Source: Alopecurus myosuroides (Eukaryota; Streptophyta; Magnoliopsida; Poales; Poaceae). Taken from it: a DNA stretch of 64,000 nt. The position numbers and the translations under genes are program-made. Of this stretch, positions 1 through 10,640 are shown piece after piece. Location of the stretch: positions 574,120,610 to 574,184,609 of the forward strand of contig CM054057.1 of NCBI GenBank assembly GCA_028641055.1, given 5' to 3'. How positions within the stretch are numbered: position 1 is the stretch's first letter; the number at the start of each line of letters is the position of its first letter. Below the pieces are notes generated by a model. It was not told the origin of the DNA, did not search any database, and saw only the letters and a program-made list of their open reading frames with translations.

Positions 1-565
1 CCCTCCTCTGGAGAAAGGTGCAAAAGAAGTCTTCACATGCCATGATGCGCAACCCCCTCAGAAGCCAATCAAAAGAGCACAATTCAATATTCGACGTACG
101 ATGCCGCTAGTCGTATCTTGTCGGACAAACATGATTAAATAGAAAGCTAACAAGACTAACATGCTTGGCCTAATATTAGGTTGACACCTAACCAAAGCAT
201 GCGAACTACTGACGACTCTTCCTAAACCAAGAAATTAAGTGACTTAGGACACCTTTTAATCTAGTTGGTAAAAAGGAGAAGTCACGAGAAAATAAAATGA
301 TGACCTATTCGTTTACTAGTCAATAAGATATCGGGTGTATCTACTTTGGAAACCAAATCTTAGTAGACATTGTAGGTACTATGAAATTTGGGGTTTAGAA
401 ATAAAGTGAACGATGAAATGGTTATGATAGATCTAGGAAACAACAGTTTTCTTGTTTTTGTTTCTTTGTGTGCTTTTGATTGAAATAAATTTGTGTTTTA
501 TTCAATCTTGCTTCCTAACTTATATGGATTTGTTAGGACTTGTTATTATGTTGTTTTCTTACAAT
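1..565. other. Unresolved flank left of element A
   Basis: AT-rich sequence with no gene, RNA or element boundary that I can recognise. It was contiguous with the sequence from 16951 onward before element A inserted, because the same five bases (AAATC) stand at 566-570 and 16946-16950. The sequence after 16951 looks like the inside of a Tekay-like LTR, so this stretch may belong to the same old LTR, but I could not align it to LTR A or LTR B by eye. Confidence 0.5.
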
Positions 566-570
566 AAATC
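566..570. repeat. Target site duplication of element A, left copy
   Basis: AAATC directly before the TGTAGAGG terminus of the left LTR. The identical AAATC follows the TTACA terminus of the right LTR at 16946-16950. A 5-bp duplication is normal for Ty3/gypsy integrases and shows that the two LTRs belong to one insertion. Confidence 0.95.
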
Positions 571-845
571 TGTAGAGGCCCCAAACCGGAAGGTTCAGAA
601 CCCCTCATATGCATTCATTCACAATCCCAGAATAACCAGTTGTGAACAACATACGTAGTTGGCATACAGAATACATCATCCATTACACGAATAATAGAGT
701 CTTACATAAATGGTCACATGACCAAGTTCTTGATAACTGTCACACAGGACAGACATTCAAAATAAACACAGCGGAAGACGACAAGCATAGCGTAGTAGAA
801 CCCGAGACACGCCTCATCCTACAGGCTGCTGACTGGGAGACGATC

Positions 846-986
846 CTAACTCGCAGGGCCATCAGTGTAGAACTCCTCCTCATAGAACTCCTCCTGGGGT
901 GGCTCCTCGTAGTCTGATAAGTAGATACCAGGGGCGAAACCAAATGAGTACGTTTGAATGTACTCAACAAGACATCCTTTATGAGC
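846..986 (-). CDS. LTR micro-ORF 2 (GFAPGIYLSD type), left LTR of A
   Basis: An open frame of 46 codons plus stop near the 3' end of the LTR in element orientation. It has no ATG and follows a TAA. Its second half reads GFAPGIYLSD, then an acidic stretch with EEPP, YEEE and a DGPAS end before TAG. LTR B (stop at 37916-37918) has the same core followed by KEPPK, YEEKY and DGFAN, also ending in TAG. Downstream of the core the two families differ in many bases and in length, but by whole codons, which hints at coding. It could be the tail of a spliced product or a leftover of sequence conservation. Function unknown. Confidence 0.35.
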   Translation of the reverse strand, partial: AHKGCLVEYIQTYSFGFAPGIYLSDYEEPPQEEFYEEEFYTDGPAS

Positions 987-2130
987 TTACAATAATGCAT
1001 ACATGCTTATTTGGTGGAGTGGGTAGGCCATACATATGGTTCAGCTACCCATGACATATAAAAGATTTATCATGGTTGATTCTTCAAGTTTAGTCCTTTG
1101 TGGATAAATCATTTAAAATAATGTAGTTTTTCTCTCGTAGATATCACATATCTTGGAGGTTTTATAAGACTTTTAGAAAAGAAAGTTTTCTTTTCAGAAA
1201 CTTCTAGTAATAGTTTCCTTCTCATCAGTATCTCACAGATACCAAATCATTCCTCCATAGTACCTCGCAGGTACAAAGCCGTCTTTCAAAACCTCTTTTG
1301 AAAAGTTGACACAATACTAGCTACATGGCCATTCAACCGTCCATATCCGAGGACGCGGCTATCTCGAAATAGTTTTACTCTGCAGAGGTGTACACACTTC
1401 CACTAGATCCAGAATCCGCCATGAAACAACCATGGACTGTCCTCAACCTATGAGAACATCAGATAACTGATCTTGACTATCCACTATGTACAAGCTAGAA
1501 CATGACTATCTCTTCAATTGGGGTTACCCCTCCCCGGCTAGCCGTGTCACACACCGCCCAGACAGGAGACCCAACTGCTGCATCCGGAGGGAAAATTAAT
1601 CCCACACTTTAGATGTCCCGTCTGCTCACTCCTAGCGACATTTCGGTTCGGAGGATCCAATCCTCTATAGCACTTTGAGATAGCTCACATACTAACCATA
1701 ACAAGTTTTTAATCAAGCCCCTACCCATATTGGGGTAAAGTGGCAGTACGATAATGGTTGTCCAGCGAAGACTAGGTTATGTGTCTTTTGTAAACATTTC
1801 TCAAAGTTTTCCCATCATGGCATTCTTCCGGTAGACAGGGTCTCACCCTTCATCCGGGGTTTTTCTTCCATAAGGTATTTGTTTACAAAAGCACATTTTA
1901 TTTAGTTCATTTAAGAACCCAAGTTTTAATTTGGTGGATGGTATGTATATACCATTTAGTGGCTAAGGGCTTGGCAATACCAAGTTGACTATTAATATGA
2001 TTCCTTCTTCTAATAATATTAATAGTAGTAGTATTCACAACAAAAATAGTTTTGAGAGTATAGTTTTGTGAAAACTTCAGAAGTGAAAAGCATGCATGAT
2101 AGATAATGATAAGTATTTATACAGCAAGCA

Positions 2131-2319
2131 TTAGGATGGCTTGCCTTGGTACAAGTGATGGTCCTGGTCCTGAAAGTAACAGGAGTTGCAATACCCTTCA
2201 GCAATTCCTTCCTCCTCGTTTTCTAACGTCGTAAAAAGAAATAAAGACACACTTTCAGAGCCAACCAATACAAACAATGCTACAAGTGATACATACAGCA
2301 AGCAATTAAAATGTAACAC
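2131..2319 (-). CDS. LTR micro-ORF 1 (TTLENEEEG type), left LTR of A
   Basis: A 62-codon ORF with ATG at 2319. A hydrophobic N-terminal third (around LLYVSLVALFVLVGS) resembles a signal peptide or membrane segment, followed by TTLENEEEG and a C terminus ending GKPS then TAA. LTR B carries a 55-codon ORF at the matching place (36377-36544) with hydrophobic start, GSE, TTLENEEEG and GKPS-stop; one whole-codon indel separates them in the hydrophobic part. The right LTR of A has two extra bases after ENEEEGIAE, which shifts its end. I recognise no known family. It may be a real microprotein or just conserved LTR DNA. Confidence 0.4.
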   Translation of the reverse strand: MLHFNCLLYVSLVALFVLVGSESVSLFLFTTLENEEEGIAEGYCNSCYFQDQDHHLYQGKPS

Positions 2320-3989
2320 TCAAGACATTCAATTATCCCTTAAGAAAATTGACAAGAAAACCCCAGTGGGAAAATCTGCTTTTTCCTAGTGCTTATGTCT
2401 GGTCAAACTTAATGATTTTAAGTCAAGAGCATCATGGACCAGTGGGGTAAAACACATGTTACTAGACAGTAGGGTGTCACATAAAACACAATTTGATGTC
2501 TAAAAACTTCCCCAATATTCTCTATGGCAAGTACAAATAATAAGCTAAAACATGCAAGTGGTGAAAAAGGCTCATGACAACAAGTCAAGCTCATTTTCCA
2601 CCATGATACAAAAAATACCAGTGGGTGTTCCACTAGCATAATGCTCATAAAGAGGTTAATAAGCCTCTGGTCACATTTCTAAAAATGCTCAAAACAAACA
2701 AACTAGTCCCACAAACTCCTACTCATACTAGTAGAAACTTGGGAAAAGTACTAGACTAGTTTATACTTCACTTGTTAATTTTAAGCACAAGTGTGCAAAC
2801 TAACAGAGGTAAAATACTCCTATAATCAGTACCAAAATGCTACTGGATCCTTCAAAACAAAATAATAAATCTAGCTATTATCCAAGGAAAAACTAGACTA
2901 AAATTGCTACACATGTGAGGGAATTAAATCTAGGCACCCAAATGATACTCAAGCAATTTCTCATACTTGAGGGAAAATTAACAGAGGTGAAAACACAAGG
3001 ATAACAATGCCACAAGGACATTTCATTCTCTGTTTTCAACCACAAAGAATCACATTTTTCCCTAGTGGAAAACAAGACAAAAGCATGCATGAATAATATA
3101 GTATGAAAATATAGCCCCTAAGCATTGCTATTTAAATCCACTTCAAACACCAGCACCAAGTAACCAGAGGTGCTGTAACCAAAATAACAGTACCAAAATG
3201 GTACTGGTTCCATGAAAATTAATCTAGCAAGTAGGCCTAATACATATCTAAGAATCTACTCAAAAACCTAGGTAGTAAAATAAGCTATGAGCAAGATCTA
3301 TGCATGAAAAATAATTCTAAAAATCCTACCACTCAAACCATTTATCCTAACGTGTTCATAAATCTTGTAAACATCATATACACTATAAAACAACATTACA
3401 AACAAGAAAACAACATTTGCATATCACAATAAGAACATACAAAACAAGATCTAGGAATTAAAAAATTAGGCAGAAAAGTGCTAAAACTTGTTCTGTCTCC
3501 CTAATTTTTTCTATGGCTCCAAAAATTAAGTCCTTATAGGATGTGATAGTCCTTAACAATACAAAGCCTCTCCAATTGGCCCCACTCAAAAATAATGTCT
3601 CAAACTCCCTCTAAAATTCTTGGAATAGCTCACTGATGTTTCACCAAAATGGATGGCATTTCCAAATGGTAATTCACCTTGGTGCAAACTAAAATTCTAC
3701 TGGTAGGCATTGATAAGGGCTTTCCAAAACAGTTGAGTTTGCTCAAAAAGGTTTTGTATTTTTGAAGTTCTATTCATTTCCATTTTAAGAATGCTGTCTG
3801 GTAAACTAGCTATAGAAAAATAACTAGAAGTCAAAACATTATTCTGCCAATAGGAGGTGGTTGTGATTTTGTATGGCTACATGTAAAAAAATTGGCAAAG
3901 CCAAAAAAAATCGTTTGCTAACTTTCCTAGGCCAAAAGCTAACAGGTATCTATCTGCCAGAAAAAAAATTCGATTAAAAATTAACAGGG

Positions 3990-4870
3990 ACAAGCCCAGA
4001 TGGGCCAGATCTGCCGCGCCCAGCCCAACTAGCGCCTAGGCTAGCCTAGCTGCGCGCGCGCGCGGGCGGGGGATGCGGGAAACGCCAGTTTAAGCGCAGC
4101 CGTTGATCTCCCGATCGACGGCGCTGCGCCTTTCTTCCTCCCCTCTCCTCTCACGACCTAACCGACGTCGAACACCTCACGGGCACGCACGGGGCGAGCG
4201 GGGCGCTCACCTAGGGGGTCTGTGGAGCGGCGCGTGGTGGCGGTGGTGCAGTGGGGGGCTGGTGGCGCGACGACGACGACGTCCGTTTCCTCTCCGGCGG
4301 GTTCCACTCCGCGAGGACGCGGCGGATGCGGCGGCGATGGCACGGGTATCCCTGCAAGCAAACGCACCGCGGGTGATGTCAGGGAGGTGGCCAGGGCTAC
4401 GGGGAACTTGTGCATGCAAGAATGTCGAGCCCTCACGCACGGGATTGCTCGATTCGCTTCGGTGGATCTCTCGGTGGCCGGCGGCGAAAAAAGTGCCCGT
4501 GCGGCTCGCACACGGCGAGGCACGGCCTGGATTTTCGTGGGTGGTGGCGTGGATGGGTGTGGTGTGCGGTGGCGAAACGGCACGGCCGTTGGGGCTTTGT
4601 AGACACGGGGCCCGTGTGGGTGCTCTCGGTGCACATGGTGAGGCCGTGCTGGCCAACAGAGGGATGGGGGGGCCGTTTTTCTCGTTGCCTCTCGGGCCAG
4701 GGGCGGTGCCAAACTTACTGGTCAGCACAGTGGGGCTAGGGTGGAGAGACATGGGAGTTTTTAGGCCATGCCATCTGCCCACCCCCCTCCTACCCGAGCC
4801 TACTTTCCCTCTCTTTTTCTTCCTGGCTAAGGCATGCCTCGGGCCAACTAGCACATGGGGTTACAGAGGA
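3990..4870. other. GC-rich block inside the left LTR of A
   Basis: About 0.9 kb of GC- and CG-dinucleotide-rich sequence in an otherwise AT-rich LTR. Open frames of 100-270 codons on both strands appear to be a by-product of composition; their frames are broken by indels in the right LTR copy (15220-16090). In element orientation the block lies about 0.9-1.7 kb from the LTR start, where a transcription start and leader would be plausible. LTR B has a similar block at 33480-34140. Confidence 0.5.
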
Positions 4871-5731
4871 TTTCAAGGCAATCATATTAGACAACAAGTT
4901 TATTTAAATCCATGAAGAATTGGCAGAGAAACAAACCTCCAAAGTTTGGTTCAAAAACAGATTTCAGAAAATTCAGTAAAAGACTTAGTGAAATTTTCAC
5001 TAAGTGTTGGAAAAACAGGGTTTTGAAGCAAAAGTTTGCTTCTGTTTGATTGGGCAAATGAACTTGGATTTTGGAAATTCAAGTTGCTAATTGTTAAATG
5101 TACTTTCTAGTTTGAGAAAACAACAAGTACACAAGAAATTGAGTTGGTTAACCTTCTGAAAACATCTGCCCAAAAAGCTATGTTTCTGTTTTCCAAATAG
5201 AATTGTTTTTTCAATATTTTTATACTAGGAAAACAATCATGGATTAGATTGTTTTTCAAGTGCTAAATTCAAACCAGTGGCATATAGTTGTATTACATAA
5301 TATGTTCAACCATAATAAAGCAAGAAAACAATAATTCAAATATGTTTGCTTCCTGAAAACAAGTGTGGAAAACAGCTAGTCATGTTGTTTTTCTGCTAAA
5401 TGTTTAAATAGGAAATAAATTCCCAAAGCTATTTAAATCCCAAACAAAGTGTTTCCTTGGTCAAGACATGACTAAATAATGCTATCATGAGTGAATCAAG
5501 TATCCCCCAAACTTTGAAAAGAAATTTCTTAGGGTTTCTAGTTGAAAAACATCAGGCAAAAATAATCAATCATCAGGGAAAATCCTCAAGTGAGTGAAAA
5601 GAAACACACCACTTATATTGCATAGATAAACATGACTACACCAACATGTTGTCCACTTAATTGTCTTACAAAAGTCTTAAGAGGCTTGCTAATTTAATAT
5701 TAAGCAAGTGCTTAAAAACAGGGGTGTTACA

Positions 5732-5746
5732 AATCTCCCCCCCTTA
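5732..5746 (-). promoter_or_regulatory. Polypurine tract of element A
   Basis: Directly next to the 3' LTR; on the minus strand it reads AAGGGGGGGAGA plus TT. It lies just downstream of the chromodomain stop. This is the second-strand primer site expected for an LTR retrotransposon and confirms the minus orientation. The preceding bases (an AATCTCGGGACGAGATT-like stretch) recur before the PPT of LTR B. Confidence 0.92.
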
Positions 5747-5774
5747 AAAGAATCTCGTCCCGAGATTAGCGGGT

Positions 5775-6332
5775 CTAGGCTTTAAGAAAATCAGGGAACT
5801 CCTTCCTGATATCATCCTCACGCTCCCAAGTAGCTTCTTCCTCAGAATGATTCGTCCACTGAATCTTAAGGAATTTTATAGCACGCCTCCTGGTAGCACG
5901 CACAATCTCCTCGAGAACCCGCAGGGGTCTATCACGATAAGTCAAATCATCATTGATATCAATGGTCCTGAAATCTATGTCTTGATACGAGAGATCCTTC
6001 TCAGGTACTTGTAGACATTTCCGGAGCAATGACACATGGAAAACATTGTGAAACGCAGATAGCTCCTCAGGTAATTCTAACTGATAAGAAACTTCGCCAC
6101 GACGTGCCAAGATCTTAAAAGGGCCAATATACCTGGGTGCCAGCTTTCCCTTGACATGGAAACGCTGCATCCCTTTGAGTGGCGTAACACGAAGGTACAC
6201 GAAATCTCCAATGCTGAAAGAGACATCACGACGCTTCGTATCAGCATAACTCTTCTGACGAGATTGAGCTGTCTTTAAACGTTCCGAATAAGCTGAACCT
6301 GCTCTTCTGCAGCTTTCAAAGTGTCCACACAA
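5775..6332 (-). pseudogene. Element A integrase C-terminal part with chromodomain
   Basis: A frame of 185 codons ending in a stop at 5775. The first third has the basic GDFVYLRVTPLKG region, followed by the GPF-type module (KLAPRYIGPFKIL) typical of Ty3/gypsy integrases. The last 45 residues form a chromodomain: VLEEIVRATRR, an aromatic and hydrophobic core, the KIQWTNHSEEEATWE motif and a terminal FPDF. Chromodomains of this group are thought to guide integration to particular chromatin. The upstream frame is joined to the integrase core by a frame shift near 6320-6330. Confidence 0.9.
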
Positions 6333-6957
6333 AAACCTGACTGTCTCCAGTCTCAGTCCAATTCAGAGGTGTGCGGCATTTACGTCCATACAGTGCTTCA
6401 AAAGGGGCCATTTGCAAGCTAGACTGATAACTGTTGTTGTAAGAAAACTCTGCGAAGGGCAGACAGTCTTCCCATTTAACTCCATAGGACAACACACAAG
6501 CATGGAGCATGTCTTCCAGAATTTGGTTCACACGCTCTGTCTGTCCATCAGTCTGTGGGTGATAGGCTGTGCTAAAAGCTAATTTGGTTCCCAAACTCTC
6601 GTGCAACTTCTTCCAAAATCTGGATGTGAACTGTGTACCTCGATCAGACACAATCCTACTCGGGACTCCGTGCAGGCTGACAATCCGAGTAATGTAAAGA
6701 TCAGCAAGCTGATCTCCACGATAGGTGGTCCGGACAGGAATAAAGTGAGCAACTTTCGTGAGCCTGTCCACGACAACCCATATAGAATCATTTCCTCGGC
6801 TGGACCTAGGAAGTCCTGTGATGAAGTCCATCCCTACTTCATCCCATTTCCAAACAGGTACTTGCAACGGCTGGAGCAAGCCAGCGGGACGCTCACTTGC
6901 TGGCAGACATGGCACTTGGCTACAAATGAAGCAATCTCTCGCTTCATTCCATGCCAC
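6316..6957 (-). pseudogene. Element A integrase catalytic core
   Basis: About 213 open codons with the rve catalytic core. The three acidic residues can be placed: D in GMDFITGLPRS, D in IVSDRGTQFTS, and E in DGQTERVNQ. YGRKCRTPLNW near the end is typical of plant chromoviral integrases. A frame change at about 6850 links it to the H2C2 zinc-binding part, and another at the C-terminal end links it to the chromodomain piece. Catalytic residues are kept, but the chain is broken. Confidence 0.92.
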
Positions 6958-7514
6958 CAGAATCTCTCCTTCAGGTATTGATACATCTTTGTTCCTCCAG
7001 GATGGATAGAATACATGGTCTCATGGGCTTCGACCATGATGGTCTGCTTGAGATCAGACTCAGAGGGAACACAAATACGGCCTTCATACCATAATCCCCC
7101 ATCAGCATCGATAGTAAACCCAGCAACCTTCTCCTTCTCCATGCGGGCCTTAATACCATCAATACTTTTCTGGCCCTTCTGCGCCTCTTTGATTTGGTCA
7201 ACCAGAGTTGGTTTAAGTTCTATGGCGTCCAACATACCATAGCTGACCACTTCAATGCCAAGTTGGTCAAGCTCTTTCCACAACTCGGGCTGCCTTACTA
7301 GAATCATAGCATTTAGAGAGGCCGGCTCTAGACTAAGAGCATCTGCAACCACATTTGCCTTCCCAGGGTGATAATGAATACTCAGATCATAATCTTTAAT
7401 GAGCTCAATCCAGCGGCGCTGCCTCATGTTGAGCTCACGTTGAGTAAAGATATACTTTAAACTCTTATGATCCGTGTAAATTTCCACTCTTCTTCCATAA
7501 GAAAGTGTCGCCAT
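6834..7514 (-). pseudogene. Element A RNase H end and integrase zinc-binding domain
   Basis: Begins inside RNase H ([11 protein letters not shown], then the [11 protein letters not shown] and [13 protein letters not shown] motifs that close the RNase H/tether region). It continues through the linker into the integrase HHCC domain ([20 protein letters not shown] ... CHVCQQ). The usual DALSR reads DALSL. The upstream part of RNase H (about 7515-7745, with [17 protein letters not shown]) is in another frame. The end shifts frame into the catalytic core around 6850. Confidence 0.9.
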
Positions 7515-7744
7515 GTTTTGAGGGCATGAACAACAGCAGCAAGCTCTAAGTCATGAGTGGGGTAATTCAACTCGTGGGGTCTCAACTGGCGGGATATAAA
7601 GATATCACTTTCCCTTCTTGCATAAGTACGCTTCCAAGACCAAGCTTAGAAGCGTCACAATATACGTCGAAATTCTTGGTGATATCCGGCATAATAAGGA
7701 TTGGAGCGGTCACAAGTCGATGCTTCAACTCATTGAAACTCTCC

Positions 7745-8529
7745 TCACACCTTGTCCGTCCATAGGAACTTGCTATCCTTCTTGAGCAACTGGGTGAGGG
7801 GTCTGGCTATACTCGAGAATCCCTGAACAAACTTGCGGTAATATCCTGCCAAACCCAGAAAGGATCTGACTTCAGTCTGGTTGGTCGGAGCAGCACGCTT
7901 CTCCACAGACTGAACTAGAGTAGGGTCAACAGATATTCCTCCCGCAGATACTACATGTCCAAGAAACCCGACTTCCGTCAACCAGAATTGACATTTACTA
8001 AACTTAGCATACAATTGATGCTCACGAAGTGTTCCGAGCACAATTCTCAGATGTTCTTCGTGTTCTTCCTCACTCCGAGAATATATGAGAATGTCGTCAA
8101 TAAACACCACGACAAACTTGTCTAGAAAATCCATGAATACCTTATTCATGAGATTCATGAAATAGGCAGGGGCATTGGTTAGACCAAAGGATCACGGTGT
8201 ATTCATACAGCCCGTAACGAGTGGTGAAAGCAGTCTTGGGAATATCAGTATCACGGACTTTCAATTGGTGATAAACCAGTCCGAAGGTCGATCTTCGAGA
8301 AGATTACGGCCCCATTCAGCTGGTCAAACAGGTCTTCAATTTTGGGCAACGGGTATTTGTTCTTGATGGTAACATCATTCAACTTGCGGTAGTCCACACA
8401 TAAAGTGGTGGTCTCGTTTTCCACAAAAATGATCGGAGATCCCCATGGCGATGCACTAGGGCGAATCAAACCCTTCCTTAACATGTCATCCAACTGGGTC
8501 TTCAACTCATCTAATTCTTTTGGGTTCAT
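7745..8529 (-). pseudogene. Element A reverse transcriptase
   Basis: Two frames make up RT. 8251-8529 holds the N-terminal part ([45 protein letters not shown]). 7745-8158 holds the palm and thumb (FMNLMNKVF, the FIDDILIYS active site, [33 protein letters not shown]). Frame changes at about 8170-8190 and 8250 separate them. The two catalytic aspartates (FIDD) are present. Neighbours are protease upstream and RNase H downstream, the normal Ty3/gypsy order. Confidence 0.93.
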
Positions 8530-8575
8530 CCGATAAGGTTTCTGTGCTATGGTCCAGTTCCGGGCACTAACTCGA

Positions 8576-9166
8576 TCACAAACTCGATATCCCGATCAGG
8601 GGGCATACGGGTAACTCTTCAGGAAAAACATCCGGGTATTCGCAAACGACCGGGACTTCCTCAAGGTTAGGGTGGGCTATACCAGTGTGGCAGTGAACTT
8701 GTGACGAGGGTTTAGTTGCAGTGTACGCAACCTTTTCCCCATCCTCAGAGATCATATCAATTGATTTCTTAGTGCAGTCAATAACCCCCTTATACTTGGC
8801 CATCCAGTTCATACCGAGTACCACTTCTATCCCTTTGGATCCCAGCACTATAAGATCAGCATGAAAGTTTTCCTTGTATTTCTACTGGTACTTCATTGCA
8901 AATTAGGTTGGCTTTAGTACTATCCCAGGGATTTGTACTAACATAGGGTTGTGCATACGGGAATGCTTCATACCACTTTTCTCAGCAAACGGTTTTGTGA
9001 CAAAAGAATGTGATGCACCAGAATCAAACAGTACTGCGGCTGGCACCGAGTTGACAGGAAACGTACCCATCACCATGTCTGGTGCCTCCTGAGCTTCTGC
9101 AGCAGTGACGTGGTTCAGGTGTCCCTTCATCCTATTCTGCCGTCCAGTGGAAGGACCATGGTTCAT
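8576..9166 (-). pseudogene. Element A aspartic protease region
   Basis: The protease active site DSGASHSFV lies in 8903-9166, after a zinc-knuckle remainder and an Ala/Glu-rich linker. The second part (8576-8848) has the closing motif LGMNWMAKYKGVIDC and then the EYPDVFPEELP linker that leads into RT. A frame break near 8880 splits the domain and another near 8600 separates it from RT. The protease would cut the Gag-Pol polyprotein. Confidence 0.88.
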
Positions 9167-10264
9167 CTTGGTTGCAGTAGGCTGGGCTGTGGCAGTAGCT
9201 TTGGTAGGGCACTCACGAGCAAAGTGACCTTCCTTTCACAGGCAAAACAACCTCCAGAAGGCCTTGGGCTTGGGTTAGGTTTGGGAGCATTGTTGGAGTT
9301 GTTCCCATTTCCACTGTTGTTGCCTCCATAGCGGTTTCCATGATTATTCCCAGAATGATTACCATGGTTACCACCATAGCTATTTCCTCCGTACTTTGGT
9401 GCATAGTTGTGGTTGTAGTTGTTGGGCCTTGGTGCATAGTTGTGGTTGGGGCGGGGTGCATAAGCAGGCGCCTTGTGGGATGGTGGCCTCGCATACGGAG
9501 TGTTGCGAGTCCTTTGAGCACTAGGTCCTCCATGCACAGTCATTTTCCTCTTGCGGTTATCATCAGCAGATTTCCGCTTGTGCTCCAGTACCATAGCGGC
9601 ATTTGCAAGGGTCTCCAAGTCCTGGAATGGAACCACCACTAGAGCGCACTGGAGCTCATCATCCAGCCCATTTAAGAACCTCTCCCTCTTCTTAGCATCA
9701 GTATTGATATCATCCTGTGCATACCTGGACAGAGTAGTGAAATTCTCCCAGTACTCAGACACAGGCATACTTCCCTGCCTCAGCTTCAGAAATTTCTCAC
9801 GCATAAGTGCATCATTCCTTGGGGAATGTGGTACTTGCGGAATCTCGCAGAGAAATCCTCCCAGTTGAACACGTGACCAGCAGCAACAGTCTCACGTGTA
9901 GTCTCCACCAAGTCCTGGCAGGACCAGCAAGAAATGGGAGGCAAACAGGACCTTATCATTCTCCTCAACTGAAGCAACCTCCAGTTTGTTTGCAATGGTG
10001 CGGAGCCAGTCGTCAGCATCGAGAGGCTCCACAATCCTAGTGAAGACTGGGGGGTTGGTGTGCTGAAAGTCTCTCAGTCTCGAGCGAGCACCATTGCCAT
10101 TGCCATTGCCATTGCCATTATTGTTGGCGGCAGCAGCTAGTTGTTGCAGAGCGGTAATGGTAGCTGCACTCTCATCTCGGCTGGCCTGGCGATCTTCCAT
10201 CAGCAGGGCCAACAGCCTCCACTGTGGGTGGTGGTGGCGGTGGGGGTTCGCGACGAGGTGCCAT
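9163..10264 (-). pseudogene. Element A gag
   Basis: The start is the ATG at 10264 (MAPRRE followed by a proline run). After a shift near 10205 the frame continues with EDRQASRDE, a Gly-Asn run, then LDADDWLRTIANKLE, the usual start of the retrotransposon gag domain. The domain goes on across further shifts near 9910 and 9800 (FNWEDFSARFRKYHIP, LRQGSMPVSEYWENFTTLSRYA, FLNGLDDELQ). The C terminus is rich in Asn/Gly/Tyr and ends in a zinc knuckle (CFACE...), whose frame breaks near 9235. This is the capsid/nucleocapsid precursor. Confidence 0.9.
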
Positions 10265-10640
10265 TCTGAAGTGAAAACATGTGTAAGTTTTAGAAGTATA
10301 TTCTTGTTTTTGAAAACCCAGTACCTTTAACATAAGAAAAAGGAATACGAGTGATATGTTTCAAAAACAAGAGCGGGGCAGTCGCAAACACGGATGAAAA
10401 GAATGCAAAATAGTGACAATCATCAAGGAAACAAGCAGAACATTCCATTCATCACACAACTAAACAGAGTCTTTGACATTACACACACACATTACAAGCC
10501 ATATCTTACAAGGAAGGCTTCATCGAGCTACATGGGGTGCGATTGGTGGGGTCATCGCAAGGCTACTACTAGCAAAACGATCTAGCATACTTATCTAGCA
10601 TCTAGACCAGCATCAAGTGCTAAGGGTGAGGAGGCTGTGA

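Larger units (their letters stand above)
571..5731 (-). repeat. Element A 3' LTR (left copy)
   Basis: A 5161-bp LTR bounded on the plus strand by TGTAGAGGCC and GGGTGTTACA (TG...CA). It matches 11840-16945 over its whole length with small indels. Read in element orientation it starts TGTAACACCCC, which resembles the start of LTR B (TGTCACATCCC). Layout in element orientation: an AT-rich part (5731 to about 4870), a GC-rich block (about 4870-3990), then about 3.4 kb of AT-rich sequence with two micro-ORFs shared with LTR B. Long open frames in the GC block occur on both strands, as expected by chance in GC-rich DNA; I do not call them genes. Confidence 0.95.

Noticed and set aside
4103..4915. 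Long open frames (up to 270 codons) on both strands in the GC-rich block of LTR A
   Set aside because: Frames on opposite strands overlap fully, composition is GC-rich, and the matching frames in the right LTR (15220-16090) are broken by indels. No domain is visible.
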